Part shown: one piece after another, positions 21,354 through 34,423 of the stretch
Position numbering within the stretch: position 1 is the stretch's first letter
Layout: each line of letters begins with the position of its first letter
Assembly (NCBI GenBank): GCA_047495785.1
Contig: JBLDXI010000021.1
Span: 1,302,001-1,366,000 of the forward strand
Direction: 5' to 3'
DNA: 64,000 bases
DNA from: Lepidodermella squamata
Lineage: Eukaryota > Gastrotricha
Made by a program: the position numbers and the translations under genes
Notes under the pieces: generated by a model
What the model was told of the DNA's origin: nothing
Database searches by the model: none
Seen by the model: the letters and a program-made list of their open reading frames with translations, nothing else

Positions 21354-22408
21354 CGACTCCCGCTCTCGACGGCAGACGACATTACACCTTCTGTCATCAA
21401 AGACTCGTCAAGAATTGTTAATAACCCCTTTATACTAGATGAAAAATGTCCTCTACCGATAAAACATAACTAAAATTAACTATATCAATGTCGGCTCACT
21501 GACTATTGAATTTTCAATTAACTAACTAATCATAATAAGAAATGCTTCTGTAGAATAACTTCTGTTGGACCCGTATCTGGATGCGCTTTGCGGTTAGTGA
21601 GAGACATTTTATAATTTGGCAGGATTCAGGATTTAATTTTCCACACATTTTACTTTTATTTTACACATCCGAGTGTCGAGATACTCCTAGAGATATTAGG
21701 AACGCTAGGCGCTATCGAATTGATTTTCTATTTTTCTTTTACTCTCAAAATGAATGAAGGAAAACCACTTTTTGCTTGATTAAGTGAAGCGTTTCCTGAG
21801 CCTCAGGTGTTGGCTAAATAGGCCGGCACACGTGTGAATGCTAATGCGACGTAATAATTCGTCATCATCTGCCCCTATATTGTTTATTTATTTATTTACA
21901 AGGCGAGTCATCGACCTTTAGCGCCGAGAAACGCGCAACAGCCATGTCTGATGCGAGAGAGAGAGAGAGCACTTTCACTCGCTGCTCGCCGGCTGATGCT
22001 CAGCGAGGCACAGTTGACAAACAACAAAGAGCTAACGACAAACGACAGACCGGTGCGCGCTTAACTGGCGTAGTATAGGTACACACAACATGCCTAGCAG
22101 AGAAGTCGCTCGACAACCAACACAAAATATATCACAACACAGATTTAACGCACGTTCTATTCTCTTCTCTCTATTCAGCTGTTTTCGCGGCTGCTGTGAA
22201 TAAACTAGCTCGTACTCGCCACCACTGCAAGCCACCGCCGCAAAACGTGCTGCTAACAGTTTTCAGCTCAACCTGGAGCTTGCCAGAATAAACTTTGCAA
22301 TTTTTTCATGTTGTGATATCTTTATTTATTTACCTACCTACCTACTAGAAGCTAATGGCTAATTAAACTAATGTTTAACAGCACTTTTGTCACTGTGGCG
22401 TAGGATGA

Positions 22409-25066
22409 ATGCCATCGACACCGATCAACATATTTAAGAGCAGTCCGCCTTCCGATGACCATGATCACCTGCTGGTGTGGAAGCGGCGCCGTCATCAAAT
22501 TATGGCCGTGCTATTTCCGCGCAATCGAAATCGATGCATATCATTCGTCTTTGTTTACCTCATCGTTTTATCGCTAATCACGTATTTCCTACTCGCGAAA
22601 TCAGCGCCTTGCTTCAGCTGTCTATGGATCTCGGATGACAGCAGACCGCTGAATCCACCGGAAAATAGCCAAGCTGGGCTTGAAGACAAAAAAGTACTGG
22701 ACAACGTGCTCGAGCAACTTAGAGAGCGCGTCGTTAAAATTTCAAATTTAACCGAAAATGGCCATCAGAAATCTATCGAAGAGAAACCACTTCCCGATGA
22801 AGAAAAGGAAGAAATTCGAACACCACCACCGGCGAAACTCGACCCTAGAGTTAAACAGGCCTTGGATGTCATTCAGGCGATAATCGATCAGCCATTTTCG
22901 AGTGACGCGGAAGAGTTCGAAAAATCCTCCATCCATTTTTATGGACTTCAGACGCGATTTGAGAACGTTTTCATGAATCTGTTGTTGCCACGTGATGACG
23001 ATTCTAAGGATGCGAACAAAAAGCGGCAGCTCAGAATGGCGACTGTTGGCGGATCGATTACGGTTGGGAATGGCATCCCGGTAAATTTTATCGTGAAAAT
23101 TTTTGTTTAATTCCAAAAATTATTTTATAGCGAGGATTAGGCTACTTCAACCATTTTTACAAATGGCTATCAGCCCCGCTGAAAGAGCACGGCATCGAGT
23201 TGACATTTGCGAACGCTGCTATAGGGGCGAGTGGGAGGTGAAATAATCAAAATTAGTAGAAAATTATTTCATCGACATTTTTTTTTCAGTGAATATTTTT
23301 CAATGTGCATAGAAGAATATTTCAACCTGAATGAAATTGATATTCTGCTGGTTGAATTCGCATTCAATGATGGTCGGTATGTTTTCTACATGTCCGGCTA
23401 CCAGCCTGACGGAGCTCGACCACTTGAAGGTAAAATTTCGGTGTTTCAGCCGAATTTTTGTTAAAATTTCGATTTTACTCTAGAACTCATCCGAGCTGTG
23501 TGGCGGAAGAACCCGATGATTCACATAGTTCTAGTGAATTTTCCGTTTATTAAAAATATTTTCAAGCTGTACTACCCGCCGAAATGCGAGTCTATTGAAG
23601 ACGACGTCTATCTAAGAGTTGCTAGGCACTACCAACTTTCCGCCATCAGGTGGAAACACATGTTTTGCAATAACAATAGCTCAACAATGACTCGCGAGGA
23701 ACAGCAAAAATTAGCCGGTAAATAATTTAAAAATTAATTAACCCCATTAAAGATTAAAGCCCAGAATGTTTTTAAGAAAATCTTTGATTTTTCTTTCCCT
23801 ATTGACACGTGCTATTTCGATAGAGAAAAAATTGGGGAGCAAGAATTCGAAAACCGCATATTTTTATCATTTACGGTTACGGAGAAATTCCAGTTTCAAG
23901 TTGGTCACGTGACCTTACCTGGTGTCACACCTGAGGGGTTATCTCGGGAACAGTGATAGCTAAGAAGCCGCTCTCAAAGAATTGGTTCATCAGCGTGATG
24001 AGATCTATCTAGAAATGCATTCAGTTGGGTCATAGGTGATATGTCATGCAAAATCGATTTTGATGTGACATTTTAGTTCAGTTTGGTGGGTTGTAGTCAC
24101 CATACAGGATTATTTAAATATATAGGGTGGTCGAATAATAAATAAGTTGATTATTATTAATTAAAAAAATCAGCTGATTTATTTGTATACTTTGTAGAAA
24201 TTTATGTCGCTGGCGATGGCAATCATCCGAGTTCATTGGTCCACCTTCAGATGGCCGAATTCCTTGTCCATTATTTTCGAACCGCTCTTCGCCATTTGTC
24301 TCATCGGCTGCGCATCGCTCGAGGCGCGTCGACCGTCGGCGCTATGCAAATCGCCGATAAACTGACAATCGACGAGCACGTTTCGCGGCTCGTCTACGGC
24401 TCGCCAGTTTTCCGCTCAACGTGGATCGATGCTTCAGACTGTTTCGCGTCTTTCGACCGGCCGTTTCGTCGTAATACTCGGCTCACTAAAGCCCTCGCCA
24501 ACGCCTCTAGTGATTTCTCGCTTGACAACGTATTCACGATAAATATTTTCGAAAAGAACGGCGCTTATTTCCAAGATAATCTTCAACTGTTCATCTTGGA
24601 AAAGTCGCCGTCTTATCTGAATTTTCAGTTGACTGATTTACGCCAACAATCGCCGTGCCGTGATTCGAAAATTGGCTTCGAACCGCGGCTAGCGATTGCC
24701 TATACCCTATGCAAAGACTGCTCCCCAGGTGAATTGCTCATCCAGGCAACTTTTGTGATGATGGATCACCAAGTCCACAACGCCTCAATTCGGCTCAAAT
24801 TGAAATCGCACGGCTTCAAAACCAACTACGTCCACTCGCTGCCGTCGTTTGCCGAACTGCTAGCGCCGAAAACCGGCCCGGAAACGGCGAGAAGTCGGTT
24901 TTGTGAAAACAACGAGAAGCCTTTCATCGCCAACATCCGGCTGCGAATCGACCAAACCAGCGTCAACTACCCTCTGCTTTTGCACGCTGTTGTTGTTAAC
25001 TATGACTGCTGCGATTCAAATCGGCAAGAAACAGCGGCAATTTACTCGGATAGTAGAGCGCTATGA
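22409..25066 (+). CDS. Type II membrane protein with SGNH/GDSL-hydrolase-like domain
   Basis: Exons 22409-23080, 23131-23237, 23290-23429, 23484-23717 and 24198-25066 join to 673 residues. Basic residues precede one hydrophobic segment (about 43-63), giving a type II anchor. A charged stem follows, then an SGNH-like set: VGGSITVGNG (candidate catalytic Ser216), FANAAIGASG (block II Gly256), LVEFAFND (block III Asn286) and AGDGNHPSS (Asp391 and His394 of block V). These are the four blocks of the SGNH superfamily, with GGS in place of the classical GDS. A further 280-residue C-terminal region is unrecognised. The lumenal or extracellular substrate is unknown; esterase activity on glycans or lipids is inference. 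Intron 4 is unusually long (480 bases). No close named family is recognised. Confidence 0.72.
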
Positions 25067-25863
25067 GTATCAATCAAAATCTCTCCGTTTTTTGTTTTAT
25101 TTTGGAAGCTGGGATGAATTTTCGCCTTCATGGTATTAAAAAGGTCCTTTGTGATTAGGATTCATTGTACAGCTTATAGTTTTAACGATTTTGTTGATGA
25201 CTGCGATCGGAAAATAAAGCTGAAACTTTGGTTCGAAACGAACTCGGTATATTGATTGTAGCAACAAGTGTACAAAATGCGAGAGAAAAGTTGTAAATTT
25301 TGTAAGAGAGAGAGAGAGAGGCGCAAAAACCTCATAAAAGTTGCATGGCCTTTCGATCCATTCGCCGTTGCGCTGTTAGAAGACGGCACCGGCGGCGAAA
25401 GACGCTGCAGCACACGTGTTGTAGTACTCACGCCGCTAAATACTCACCGCTGCTGTATTAAGTAGGTGAAATTCTAAGAAAAAGACACATATCGATGCGC
25501 GTATATCGATTTCCGGTCGGCTGCCAAATACTTTCTGGGCGCCTGCTCCCTTTTCTTGCTATACCTATAACAATTCTACCCGCAAAACTGGCATTAATCA
25601 ACTAAGATGAAGCACCTCATAATGTACACTTTTCTATAATCTTGAAATTTCTATGTCGCTTGAATCCCGTATGAAACCACAAGGTTTCTGCGGCCAATTG
25701 AAACTACGCCATAGTTTGGACCCTTAATAAACTATGGACCCTTCTCAGATGAATTTATTCCTAAATCTTTCAAACTTCTAACCTGCATTTGTTAGCGTCT
25801 TATACGTATTATTGAACTTTTCGAATTTTCTCAGTTTTAAGTAAAATCAAGTGACTGAAAGCT
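25067..25863. other. Intergenic region with duplicated promoter block
   Basis: Contains a GA run (about 25306-25320). From about 25500 on, sequence blocks recur upstream of the second calmodulin-like gene, for example CTTTCTGGGCGCC, CCCGCAAAACTGGCATT and a GCGGCCAATTGAAACTACGC stretch. The region is therefore part of the tandem duplication unit. Confidence 0.55.
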
Positions 25864-26562
25864 ATGGCCACTGGTCAGACCAAGTTCACGAAAGAGCAGA
25901 TCGAGGTTCTGAAGCAAGCCTTCACGAAGTACGATAAAAACAAGGATGGGACCTTGATGGCAGACGAACTGGATGAGCTGCTCAAAGGATTCGGGCAAAA
26001 GGTGAAAACACGGGCAGAAATTGATTACCTCTATGGAGTTGTCGGAAAAACAAGTTTGTCAATTGTTCCTTTCAAGAAGATCTCGTATTCTTAGTAATTT
26101 TGTCCTCCAGCTAAGCAAGGTCTAACGTTCGACGAGTTCATCCGATGTGCTGAGGATACAATTGATTCGGCCAATTCTTTCCTGCAACTTCGTCAGGCCT
26201 TCCATTATTTCGATAAAAATGGCGATGGTTTTATAACGAAACAAGAATTGCTATCGACGCTCCGCTCGATGGGTAAAAATCACAGCTGTTAAATTTTCTG
26301 TGCAAAACCGTATTTTCGATATTTTCCAGGTGATACCATCACCGAAGAAGAGGGTGACCAAATGATGAAAGACTGCGATCTCAATAACGATGGCCGGATC
26401 GATTATGAAGGTTTGTTATCCTCAACGTTTGTCGTTTATTTCGTATCGTTATATAGATGGTCGTATAGATAAGTATCTGTATAATCCTATTATGTCTAAT
26501 TTTTTGTTCATTTTTCAGAATTCGTTCACATGATGCGGGATAAATTGAGCGGGATGTTATAA
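25864..26562 (+). CDS. Calmodulin-like EF-hand protein A
   Basis: Exons 25864-26053, 26111-26272, 26330-26410 and 26519-26562 join to 158 residues (introns in phase 1). EF-hand loops are EF1 at 24-35 ([12 protein letters not shown]), EF3 at 98-109 ([12 protein letters not shown]) and EF4 at 134-145 ([12 protein letters not shown]), all with canonical calcium ligands. EF2 is degenerate: [12 protein letters not shown] keeps the exiting helix but no Asp ligands. A calmodulin/troponin-C-like calcium sensor with three active sites is the best reading. An AATAAA overlaps the stop codon (TAATAAA), giving an extremely short 3' UTR signal. A tandem copy lies 1.8 kb downstream. Confidence 0.85.
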
Positions 26563-28342
26563 TAAAAGCTTGCTGGGGAATCAAAACGTGCTATCGAAGT
26601 GGAACCTTCTCTCAAATAATAATTGTCAACATGAAATCTGCCATGCTTAAACATGTCCTACTTGTAACTGATTATTCAATTTGCTATAATAATTCTGTTA
26701 TATTTATAATAATTTAATCTTATGATTTGTCTTCATCTAAATTATCTGCTCTAACAGTCCAAAGCTAATATTGGAAAAAGTCTCTATTCTATATTGCAGT
26801 AGTAATCAAGTGCGCAAAACGATGATATTATGGTCAATTCGTAAACGAAACAACATTGTCCTTATTTTCAGACCCCTCAGGCCTTATCTCAATGTTCATT
26901 GTACCAAATATGAAGCTCATGTTGAAGGAATACTCGTAGTAAAAAAGAAATGTTTAGTTTATCGAAACCCGAATTTTCCTATATACCTATTTTTAAGTTG
27001 ATTCGAAGAAATAAAAAAGTGAATTTATTATATTTATTTTGAAAATCGATGAACAGGGTTTTTTAAGGTTCTGTTCATGAAACAAACAGGCGCGTTAACA
27101 AGGTAAGGGAACGTTCTACGGCTACCAAAGATCAGCATATACGCATCGATTTTTTTTTAAGGAGGAGCACATATTTGACAGTCGCAATTTTAGCCGAAGT
27201 AACCCAGGAATCTCATAACAGTTGTTTCATTTAACATGAAATGAGCTCATGGTGAAACGCTTGAGCAGCCCCAGAAAATTGATCAGAAATAGACATTCGC
27301 GTAGCCCGAAATGCTGTGCAATGGCTGCGCGTTTGTGCGGCCGATGAGCCTTGAGATGTCGGCCATACAGCCAACAACTTCGGTATAGGCCATACAAAAC
27401 AGTTTGTGCGACAGCCTTCCGCCGCAATGACATCCGCGACTCAGCGCACCAGTTGTGTGCGCACGCACAACTGCGGCAGGGTGAACGCGGCGAAGTCTTG
27501 TAATTGAGGCATGAGTATGCGAGCGAGTGTGAGTTAGCACGCGACAAAGACATAAGTCGAGTGTCTTTCGTTGAAGTTCGACCGGTCGAATTTCGAATGC
27601 TTGTCCAAAATCGTTTATAAACTCAGCATTTTATGGAAATTGTCCCTGGGTCGTAAGCAATTTTTTGAGCCCATCCGCTTTTTTTAAACGGCCGACCTGC
27701 GCGAGTTCGAAAACGGTAAAAGACTTCACAACAAAAGACTATAAATTTGCCTTTATATTTTTATCAACAACACAAGTTATTGAAAATTGATAGACTTTTA
27801 TTTTGAGCCTAATTCTTTGCACAGGAAATCAAAATAATTTCTTCAAAATAGAAATCTCGCTTCGAATCATAATTTATGAAATCTTCAAAATGTTATACAT
27901 TACCATTCGCGCATATAATGTTGTAGTTATTTAATTTAGAACTGCCGTGCAAGTACTTTCTGAGTGCCCGCCCGCTCTCTTGTTCGGCTTGCCTGCTAGA
28001 CCTAAGTATAGCAAGTATAGCCGCAAAACTGGCATTCGCGTTTCTCTATTTCAATTATAACCTCATACGAAACAATATTGCAATATCGAAAAATTCCTTG
28101 TCGCCGAAACCCCGAAGGACGTCCACATAGTTTTACAACACTTCGGCGGCCAATTTAAACTACGCAATCGGAGTTGGCATCGCTACCAGCGTTTGGGGCC
28201 CTATCTGCCAGACAAATTTTATTTCTAAATTTGCGTGATCGTCTTTCAAACTTCAAATCTGAACTTCTTCGTTTTTATACACCTTATATTGAACTTATTC
28301 GAATTTTCTCAGTAAATCCAGTATTAATCAACCGATATAACG
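26563..28342. other. Intergenic region between calmodulin-like genes
   Basis: The last 400 bases carry the duplicated promoter block. A 108-codon minus-strand ORF (27553-27227) and an overlapping one have no recognisable domain and are not called. Confidence 0.45.
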
Positions 28343-29151
28343 ATGGCAGATAGTCAGACCAAGTTCACGAAGGAGCAGATCGAAGTTCTGAAGCAAGCCT
28401 TCACAAAGTACGATAAGAACAAGGACGGGCAATTGATGTCAGACGAGCTCGATGCGCTGCTCAAAGGATTCGGTCAAAAGGCGAAATCCCAGGCAGAAAT
28501 TGAAAGCCTTTATGGCACGGTTGGAAAATCAAGTTTGTCAATTTTCCCACGCTGTCGCAATCTTATAGACATTTTTCCATCCAGGTAAGCAAGGTCTAAC
28601 GTTCGACGAGTTTATCCGATGTGCTCAGGATGCGATTGATTCGGACAATTCTTTCCTGCAACTTCGTCAGGCCTTCGCGTATTTCGATAAAAATGGCGAC
28701 TTTTTTATAACGAAACAAGAATTGCTATCGACGCTTCGCTCGATGGGTAAAAGTGGCGATGAAAGAGCTTTTAAATTCAACAATTTTTTTTTCAGGTGAT
28801 ACCATTACCGATGATGAGGCTGATGCAATTCTGAGAGACTGCGACGTCAATAATGATGGCCGGATCGATTATGAAGGTTTGTTTGGATTCTCCTCAACTA
28901 TTATGTTTTCCCAAAATGTCCTAACCCCATGTCACATCCAGGATAATTTTGTTGAGAAAATATGATGTAAATTCAATTTGAAAAATTCTTTCCGCCCCGG
29001 TCACAATGCTGACAATTTGATTTCACAGTGTACCAATCACTAGGTAATTGGGAAAGAAAAATAATTAAACGCTCTCGATTATCGCTATCCCATGACCTAA
29101 TAATGATTTTTTTCAGAATTTGTCCGAATGATGCTGATGAAAATGGAGTGA
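28343..29151 (+). CDS. Calmodulin-like EF-hand protein B
   Basis: Exons 28343-28532, 28585-28746, 28796-28876 and 29117-29151 join to 155 residues, closely similar to copy A with identical intron positions and phases. EF1 (DKNKDGQLMSDE) and EF4 ([12 protein letters not shown]) are canonical, and EF2 is degenerate as in A. In EF3 the invariant glycine at loop position 6 is replaced by phenylalanine (DKNGDFFITKQE, Phe103), which should weaken or abolish calcium binding there. The C-terminus ends in a short Met-rich helix (VRMMLMKME). Intron 3 has grown to 240 bases. The gene is a diverging tandem duplicate. Confidence 0.85.
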
Positions 29152-32100
29152 TGGCAGGTTGGAATAATTGCCATTCAACCAAAACGTGCTATGGAAAAGT
29201 ATAACCATATCTCAAATAACTGTCAAAAATGAAATCTGCCATCATGCTACGTCCTACTAGTCGTTGATTATTCGATTGGCTTTTTAGTTACGTTATTTTA
29301 TGATGGCTTCATCTCAATTATCTGCTTTATGTCTAATGCATTTATTGTTATAAAATATTATTAAAAAATGTCTCTATTCATCAAGTGCGCAAATTGATGA
29401 TGTGTCCAGTTTTAATACGCCAGTCAATTAAATCACTAATATATTTTCGTCAATGAAAAATGCGTGGTGTTGGCTCACCGCTTGCTTGTGTATAATATTG
29501 AAATAAAATAAAAACGAGTCATAAATATACTATATAATAAAAAGCAGCATTTTTATATCCACGCCTTTATTGAATCCCTGCCAATAACGCGAAGCCGTAG
29601 TTTGTGTATTGTATATCGCCTGGCAGACGTCAAGGAACTTACATGAATACCTATTTTTCAAATCGAAATCATTCATTCAAAAATCATTTGTTTACATTTA
29701 TTTATAGCAATGCCTGAATCGTAGTTATAAGCGAAAACAGGAAATACGTCGTTACTTATTTTACGTCACATGGGTAATCGCCTTCGTTTTTGTAGGAAAT
29801 TGGCTGTAGCTGTTGAAATTGAATGAACGGAAGCACTTCTAAACTTTCATTGAATCCAAAAAAATTGACAAAATTGACCAGTGACCGCTTTGACGTAACT
29901 CCGTCGTAAGGTTTCCAAAAGCCGATATTCCAGAATTCGGTGAATCACCATCAGGTGCGAATCCTAACCTATTGAAGACACTAGACGATCGAAGCCTTGA
30001 TCGCACTGAGATGCCGTTTCCTATGTAAGAATTAGCTAATTGCGATTCATGACCCCTTCCCAGGTCTCCTATTAACCCCTGGGATCCTTTCTCTGCAAAT
30101 CGATCTGCAAGCAAAATGTGTTGTGTGAGTTCAAAATTCGTGCGAGGTTTTCGGAGAATTAATTACTGAAATTGGCTTCCTAATTGACTCTGAAAGCTTC
30201 CACATGGCTAGGTGTTGCAGCGCCCTCGTGTTATACCTATTCTATTTTAGGCTAAGCCCTTCTTGCATCAGCTGATCTGTTTGAAATCGTGGTCCCAAAC
30301 TCGTGATTCGATAGTTTTTGTTTGAGACAGATCGCGCAATCAATCAATTGTCCACAACCCTGCGATTTTAGATGAACTCGTAGCATATTAAATTGTATTA
30401 ACCAAGCGCCACGAACGTTAATACTTGCCTTGATTTCTGTTACGAAGCAGCGAAGTGACAAACTAGCAATGACAAGACAAGACAGCAAGTGACAAATAGC
30501 CTTAATGATAAAAACGTTCGCACAAGGCCATTTTACTCCTTTTCTCTAGTTTCAGATAAGTGAATAATTTTACCATTTGCCTCAGTCTTTCTCTTTAGTT
30601 TGGAGTTTTCCAGTGCGCATTTTGTTTCTGATTTTGTTTCCGAGATTATTTTCTAAATTTTCTGAGATTATTAGCCTGATGATGGGTACGTGGAAACGTC
30701 GCTGAACTTCCACACTATCGGAATAAAATGACTCGAGGTCGCAAAACTGTCGTCATACTGTCGTTTCCGATTTTCAATATTCCCTGTCTTGAAATCTTTC
30801 GCGCGAGCATCGGCGCGAGCATATATTCCGCAGCGCTTGAAAAATTTCCGAGACGTGTTTACCTTACTAAACTCCCTGTCAAGCTTATCTGTAAGACGCA
30901 TTATGAATGGCCCTAAGACTTGCGTTATATAGCTCATATTAAACAGGTTGTGTTCAATTTAAGAAAACAGCGCTCCGGTTAATCCGGAAAACATGTCAAC
31001 CGTGGAACCTGGGCGAAAGTTCCATTAGATTAATTCAATGACTTGTGCTTTACCCATTGCATCAAAGATCTGTTGACAATGTCGGTTTCAATCCTTGTCA
31101 AGGAAAAAGCATGACGGCTAGACGTCTGGAAACCGCAAATTAGCCACTTAGCAATGGCCATATTGGTTATTACAAGGCTATATTAGTCGTTTTTCGGCAA
31201 TTTCAGACAATTTTATTGCATAGTTTTATTGCACTTCGAGGTTTCATTATATCCAGGCTATGAAAGGAAACCAATATACCTCGGGATATTGTGGGATCTA
31301 TCCACGTACGCAACAAATGCGCATCAGAAAAATTCGTTCTCTTCGCGATGCGATTTTTCAATGAGGCAGAGCCACTGGCCATGGATTAAGTTCGCTACTC
31401 CCAATTTAGATATAATATCTATCAAAGATCACATTTCGCATTCTCGCGTCGCGAAGATGCCCACATCCGCGTGCGCTTCGCGCTTCCGGCAAGATCGGTC
31501 TCGTAATAATCACCGTCTTGCGGCAAAAAACGCGCGCACGCTTCCTGTGTCATAACGCTGCGGGACAAGATTTGTACTTCTTTTATCATTTCGATTCATG
31601 GGAAGCTGAATTTTATCTAACGTGCGATCATAGTTTTGTTAAGAAACTGCCCACGCCGTCACAGCTATCTTCATATTACTCATCTGGGTTGAAAAATCTT
31701 GATTCTATTTAGGAACCACGCCTCGGCCACCCTCGGCAAAATTATTGCGCAAAAAAACAGCCGGTGCATTACCTTTGTTTATGGATGCGATCGAACCGGT
31801 GCAAAAAAACAAACGCCTAGGTTAAAATTGACGACACTTACTAATTCTTATTTTTTTCCACTTGTCAATTTTTCTATGGATTTCTGCCAGTTATACCTTA
31901 GGAAAACGAGTAGGGTATAAGAGATTAGTCACAGTTTCTAAATTTAGGCACTCTATTTTTTTTACCTACGATTTTGTACCTAAAAATGCCATTGTTACAC
32001 ACGCAAACATGGACGCATAAAGTCATGCGCCAGTCGAAATTTTGGAACAAATATATCGTCAATTATTGCGAGCTGTTCTCGCGTGATTAATTTGTTCTCG

Positions 32101-34423
32101 ATCGGTAGTCAATCGCCATTATATAAAGTAAATTTGTATTTAAATGATTTTGTAGTTTGAAGTGCACCCCACGAGACGCGGATGAAAAAACTCGCGCGCT
32201 TAGTTCGATTTTTCGGTGTTTTTGCGCGCATGACCCGCGGATGATGCATGCAATAGGTGTAAGTAAAAAATGATACAATTCCCGGAATAAATAAACCAAA
32301 CGAGACCGGAAAAGTCTCTCGTCATCGTCATCATGCAATCATCAAGCCTACGCGTTGTCTATTTTTTCGCATCGATATAGCTTCATTGTGCGCCGCCTTC
32401 AGGCGCGCTTCCTCTTGGTGCGATGACCACCTGATATACTTTTTTTTTATATAAACATCCTCGTCCTCAGGAAGCTGTGCTATTAAATATGAAAACTTGC
32501 GACATGCGGTGCGATTTCAATCTATGGCCTCGCGATTTAAATAGCCTATCAAGTCTATAATAGTGTAAACGATGCGATTTGTCGAAAAAAGCCCTTAGAA
32601 TATAATGCGCTTATACTTGGCGAATTTCGCGGCCACCTCTTGGCATTTTTTTCACCCACCTTTATTATGAAATTATACACATATATACTCCCACAACTAC
32701 GCCGTACTAATGCACACAAGTGGGCGACCACATGTGCTGTCTATTGTTTGTAATGGGCGGAAAAAATATTCCCTCGACAGTTTTTATTGTTATAATTTTT
32801 GAACAGCGGGGTTTGGCCGGCATAGACGCAGCATCAGCTCTCGATTATATATGGTTTAAACCCCCCGGAAAAAAAACGCGCCGCCGTTCCAACTGTTGAA
32901 ATGAGCAGCGCCGATTTTGCTCCAACACTCCTACACGTTGCCACGTTTCAATAATTAATGACGAAAGCGGCCAAATCGTGCGCGCATTTAAACGTTTTTT
33001 CCAACAGTTTTTTACTCTCGCACAAATCCTGCTTCATTCATGCTTTCGCCTCAAACACGTCTCCTTGGCGCGTTCTACGTCAAACGGCTTTTGTCTCATT
33101 AGCTACTGGGAAACCGCAGCAGTTGTATTTACCTTGGACGGGTGAAAAATTGCGTGGTCAAACCAGCGTTTTTTCCTGATCTGTAAGCTTAGATTAATTA
33201 TACATGGTAGCTACGGCGTAGTAGTGATTCAGTCTTGGTCGCCAGCATCGCCGTGTGATTCTCACAGTAGTCATGCTTCGAAGACGCTTCGTCAAACATT
33301 AATTTTGCGCCTACGGCATTTTTTCCGCGTTGGCCAGCCGCGCATCATTGGCTAAAATATTGTTATAACCTATTTTTTCTTGGAAAAACAACTTTTTTCT
33401 GTGGTTAATTGCGGCTGAAATTTGTCCTAAAGTGCTCGGTCGTAAAGAAATTCTAAAGAGCAGACATCAATTTTGACGCAGGAAGGGGGCCATTATTTGT
33501 TGTAATTTATCGCATTTTACTGAATGAAAGTCAAGTTTTGCGTGGGATTAATGTTCAAATAAGTTTCCTTTATAAGAATGGCGACCGATCCTTTTAGTAT
33601 TCCCAATTCAGTCTCATGTCATCCTTTTAACGGCGATGAATATAAAAAACATGACTACGCTCCTGTTTTTAGTTGCGATGATACATGTCTAATTAGATTT
33701 GTAACGGCGTTTATCGGACATATTATTATTGCTTGCCGATTCGCGTTGTTGATAGTAGTTTATTTACGCCTTCGATGTAGCGCGCGAGATAATTCACCGC
33801 GTCCAGTGCGCTTTTAACTGCGCGCCTCTTAAATATTACTACCATGTATAGGAAGTACCAATAACTGCTGTCAAATTTATTGTTTTTTTACGGTATTACG
33901 CGCGCCTTTGCTTTAGCAACACTGGCGAGGGCGCATTTAATAGTGATGACTCATCGCCTCGTCATGGCAATCGCAGCCGAGTGCAACGTCTTTTTACGCT
34001 AACTTATTCATACCTTTTAGGCGCTAAACTGATGTAATCCAATCGCAGTTAGCGATCGATGCTAATATCGTATTGCGCAATGTTTTTTCCGCCTTTATTT
34101 CTGTCAAAATTTCGACGCCGGTCAGTTTTCTTGTATTCACGCCCGACTGGAGTATACGCCCACGAGGCGATAAGAAAACACTACGGTGCTATTATTATCT
34201 GCCCGCGATATCATGCGCAGTCTTTTATGACCGCCATTTCTAACAGGAAACTTCGGGACATCTGTCCTCCTTACGTCATATCGGTCTTTTGGCCCCACAT
34301 ATACGCCAACTATCCCACTTCCGGCGGGGCTAATTCACGACTTGTTTTTTAATAGAAATTTACTTGAATAAATTTTGCTGATTTGAAGCACAACCTCTGG
34401 AAAGCATACGATTTTGTCATCTA
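29152..34423. other. Gene-poor region of 5.3 kb
   Basis: Only short unrelated ORFs are present on either strand, none with a recognisable domain or splice-consistent continuation. It may hold regulatory DNA for the secreted Ig gene or non-coding exons that I cannot recognise. Confidence 0.45.

Larger units (their letters stand above)
19162..22408. other. Gene-poor region of 3.2 kb
   Basis: No complete gene could be built. It contains a hairpin repeat (21251-21353), a GA run (about 21955-21969), short TTTA runs (about 21886-21900 and 22321-22331) and two weak coding-like stretches: 20380-20513 plus, and 20826-21032 plus. The last 350 bases should include the promoter of the SGNH-like gene. 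Confidence 0.45.

Noticed and set aside
27227-27553. 108-codon minus-strand ORF between the calmodulin-like genes
   Set aside because: No domain, no splice-consistent extension, Cys/Arg-rich composition typical of chance frames.
29839-30114. 91-codon minus-strand ORF in the gene-poor region
   Set aside because: No family resemblance, no neighbouring exons with compatible phase.
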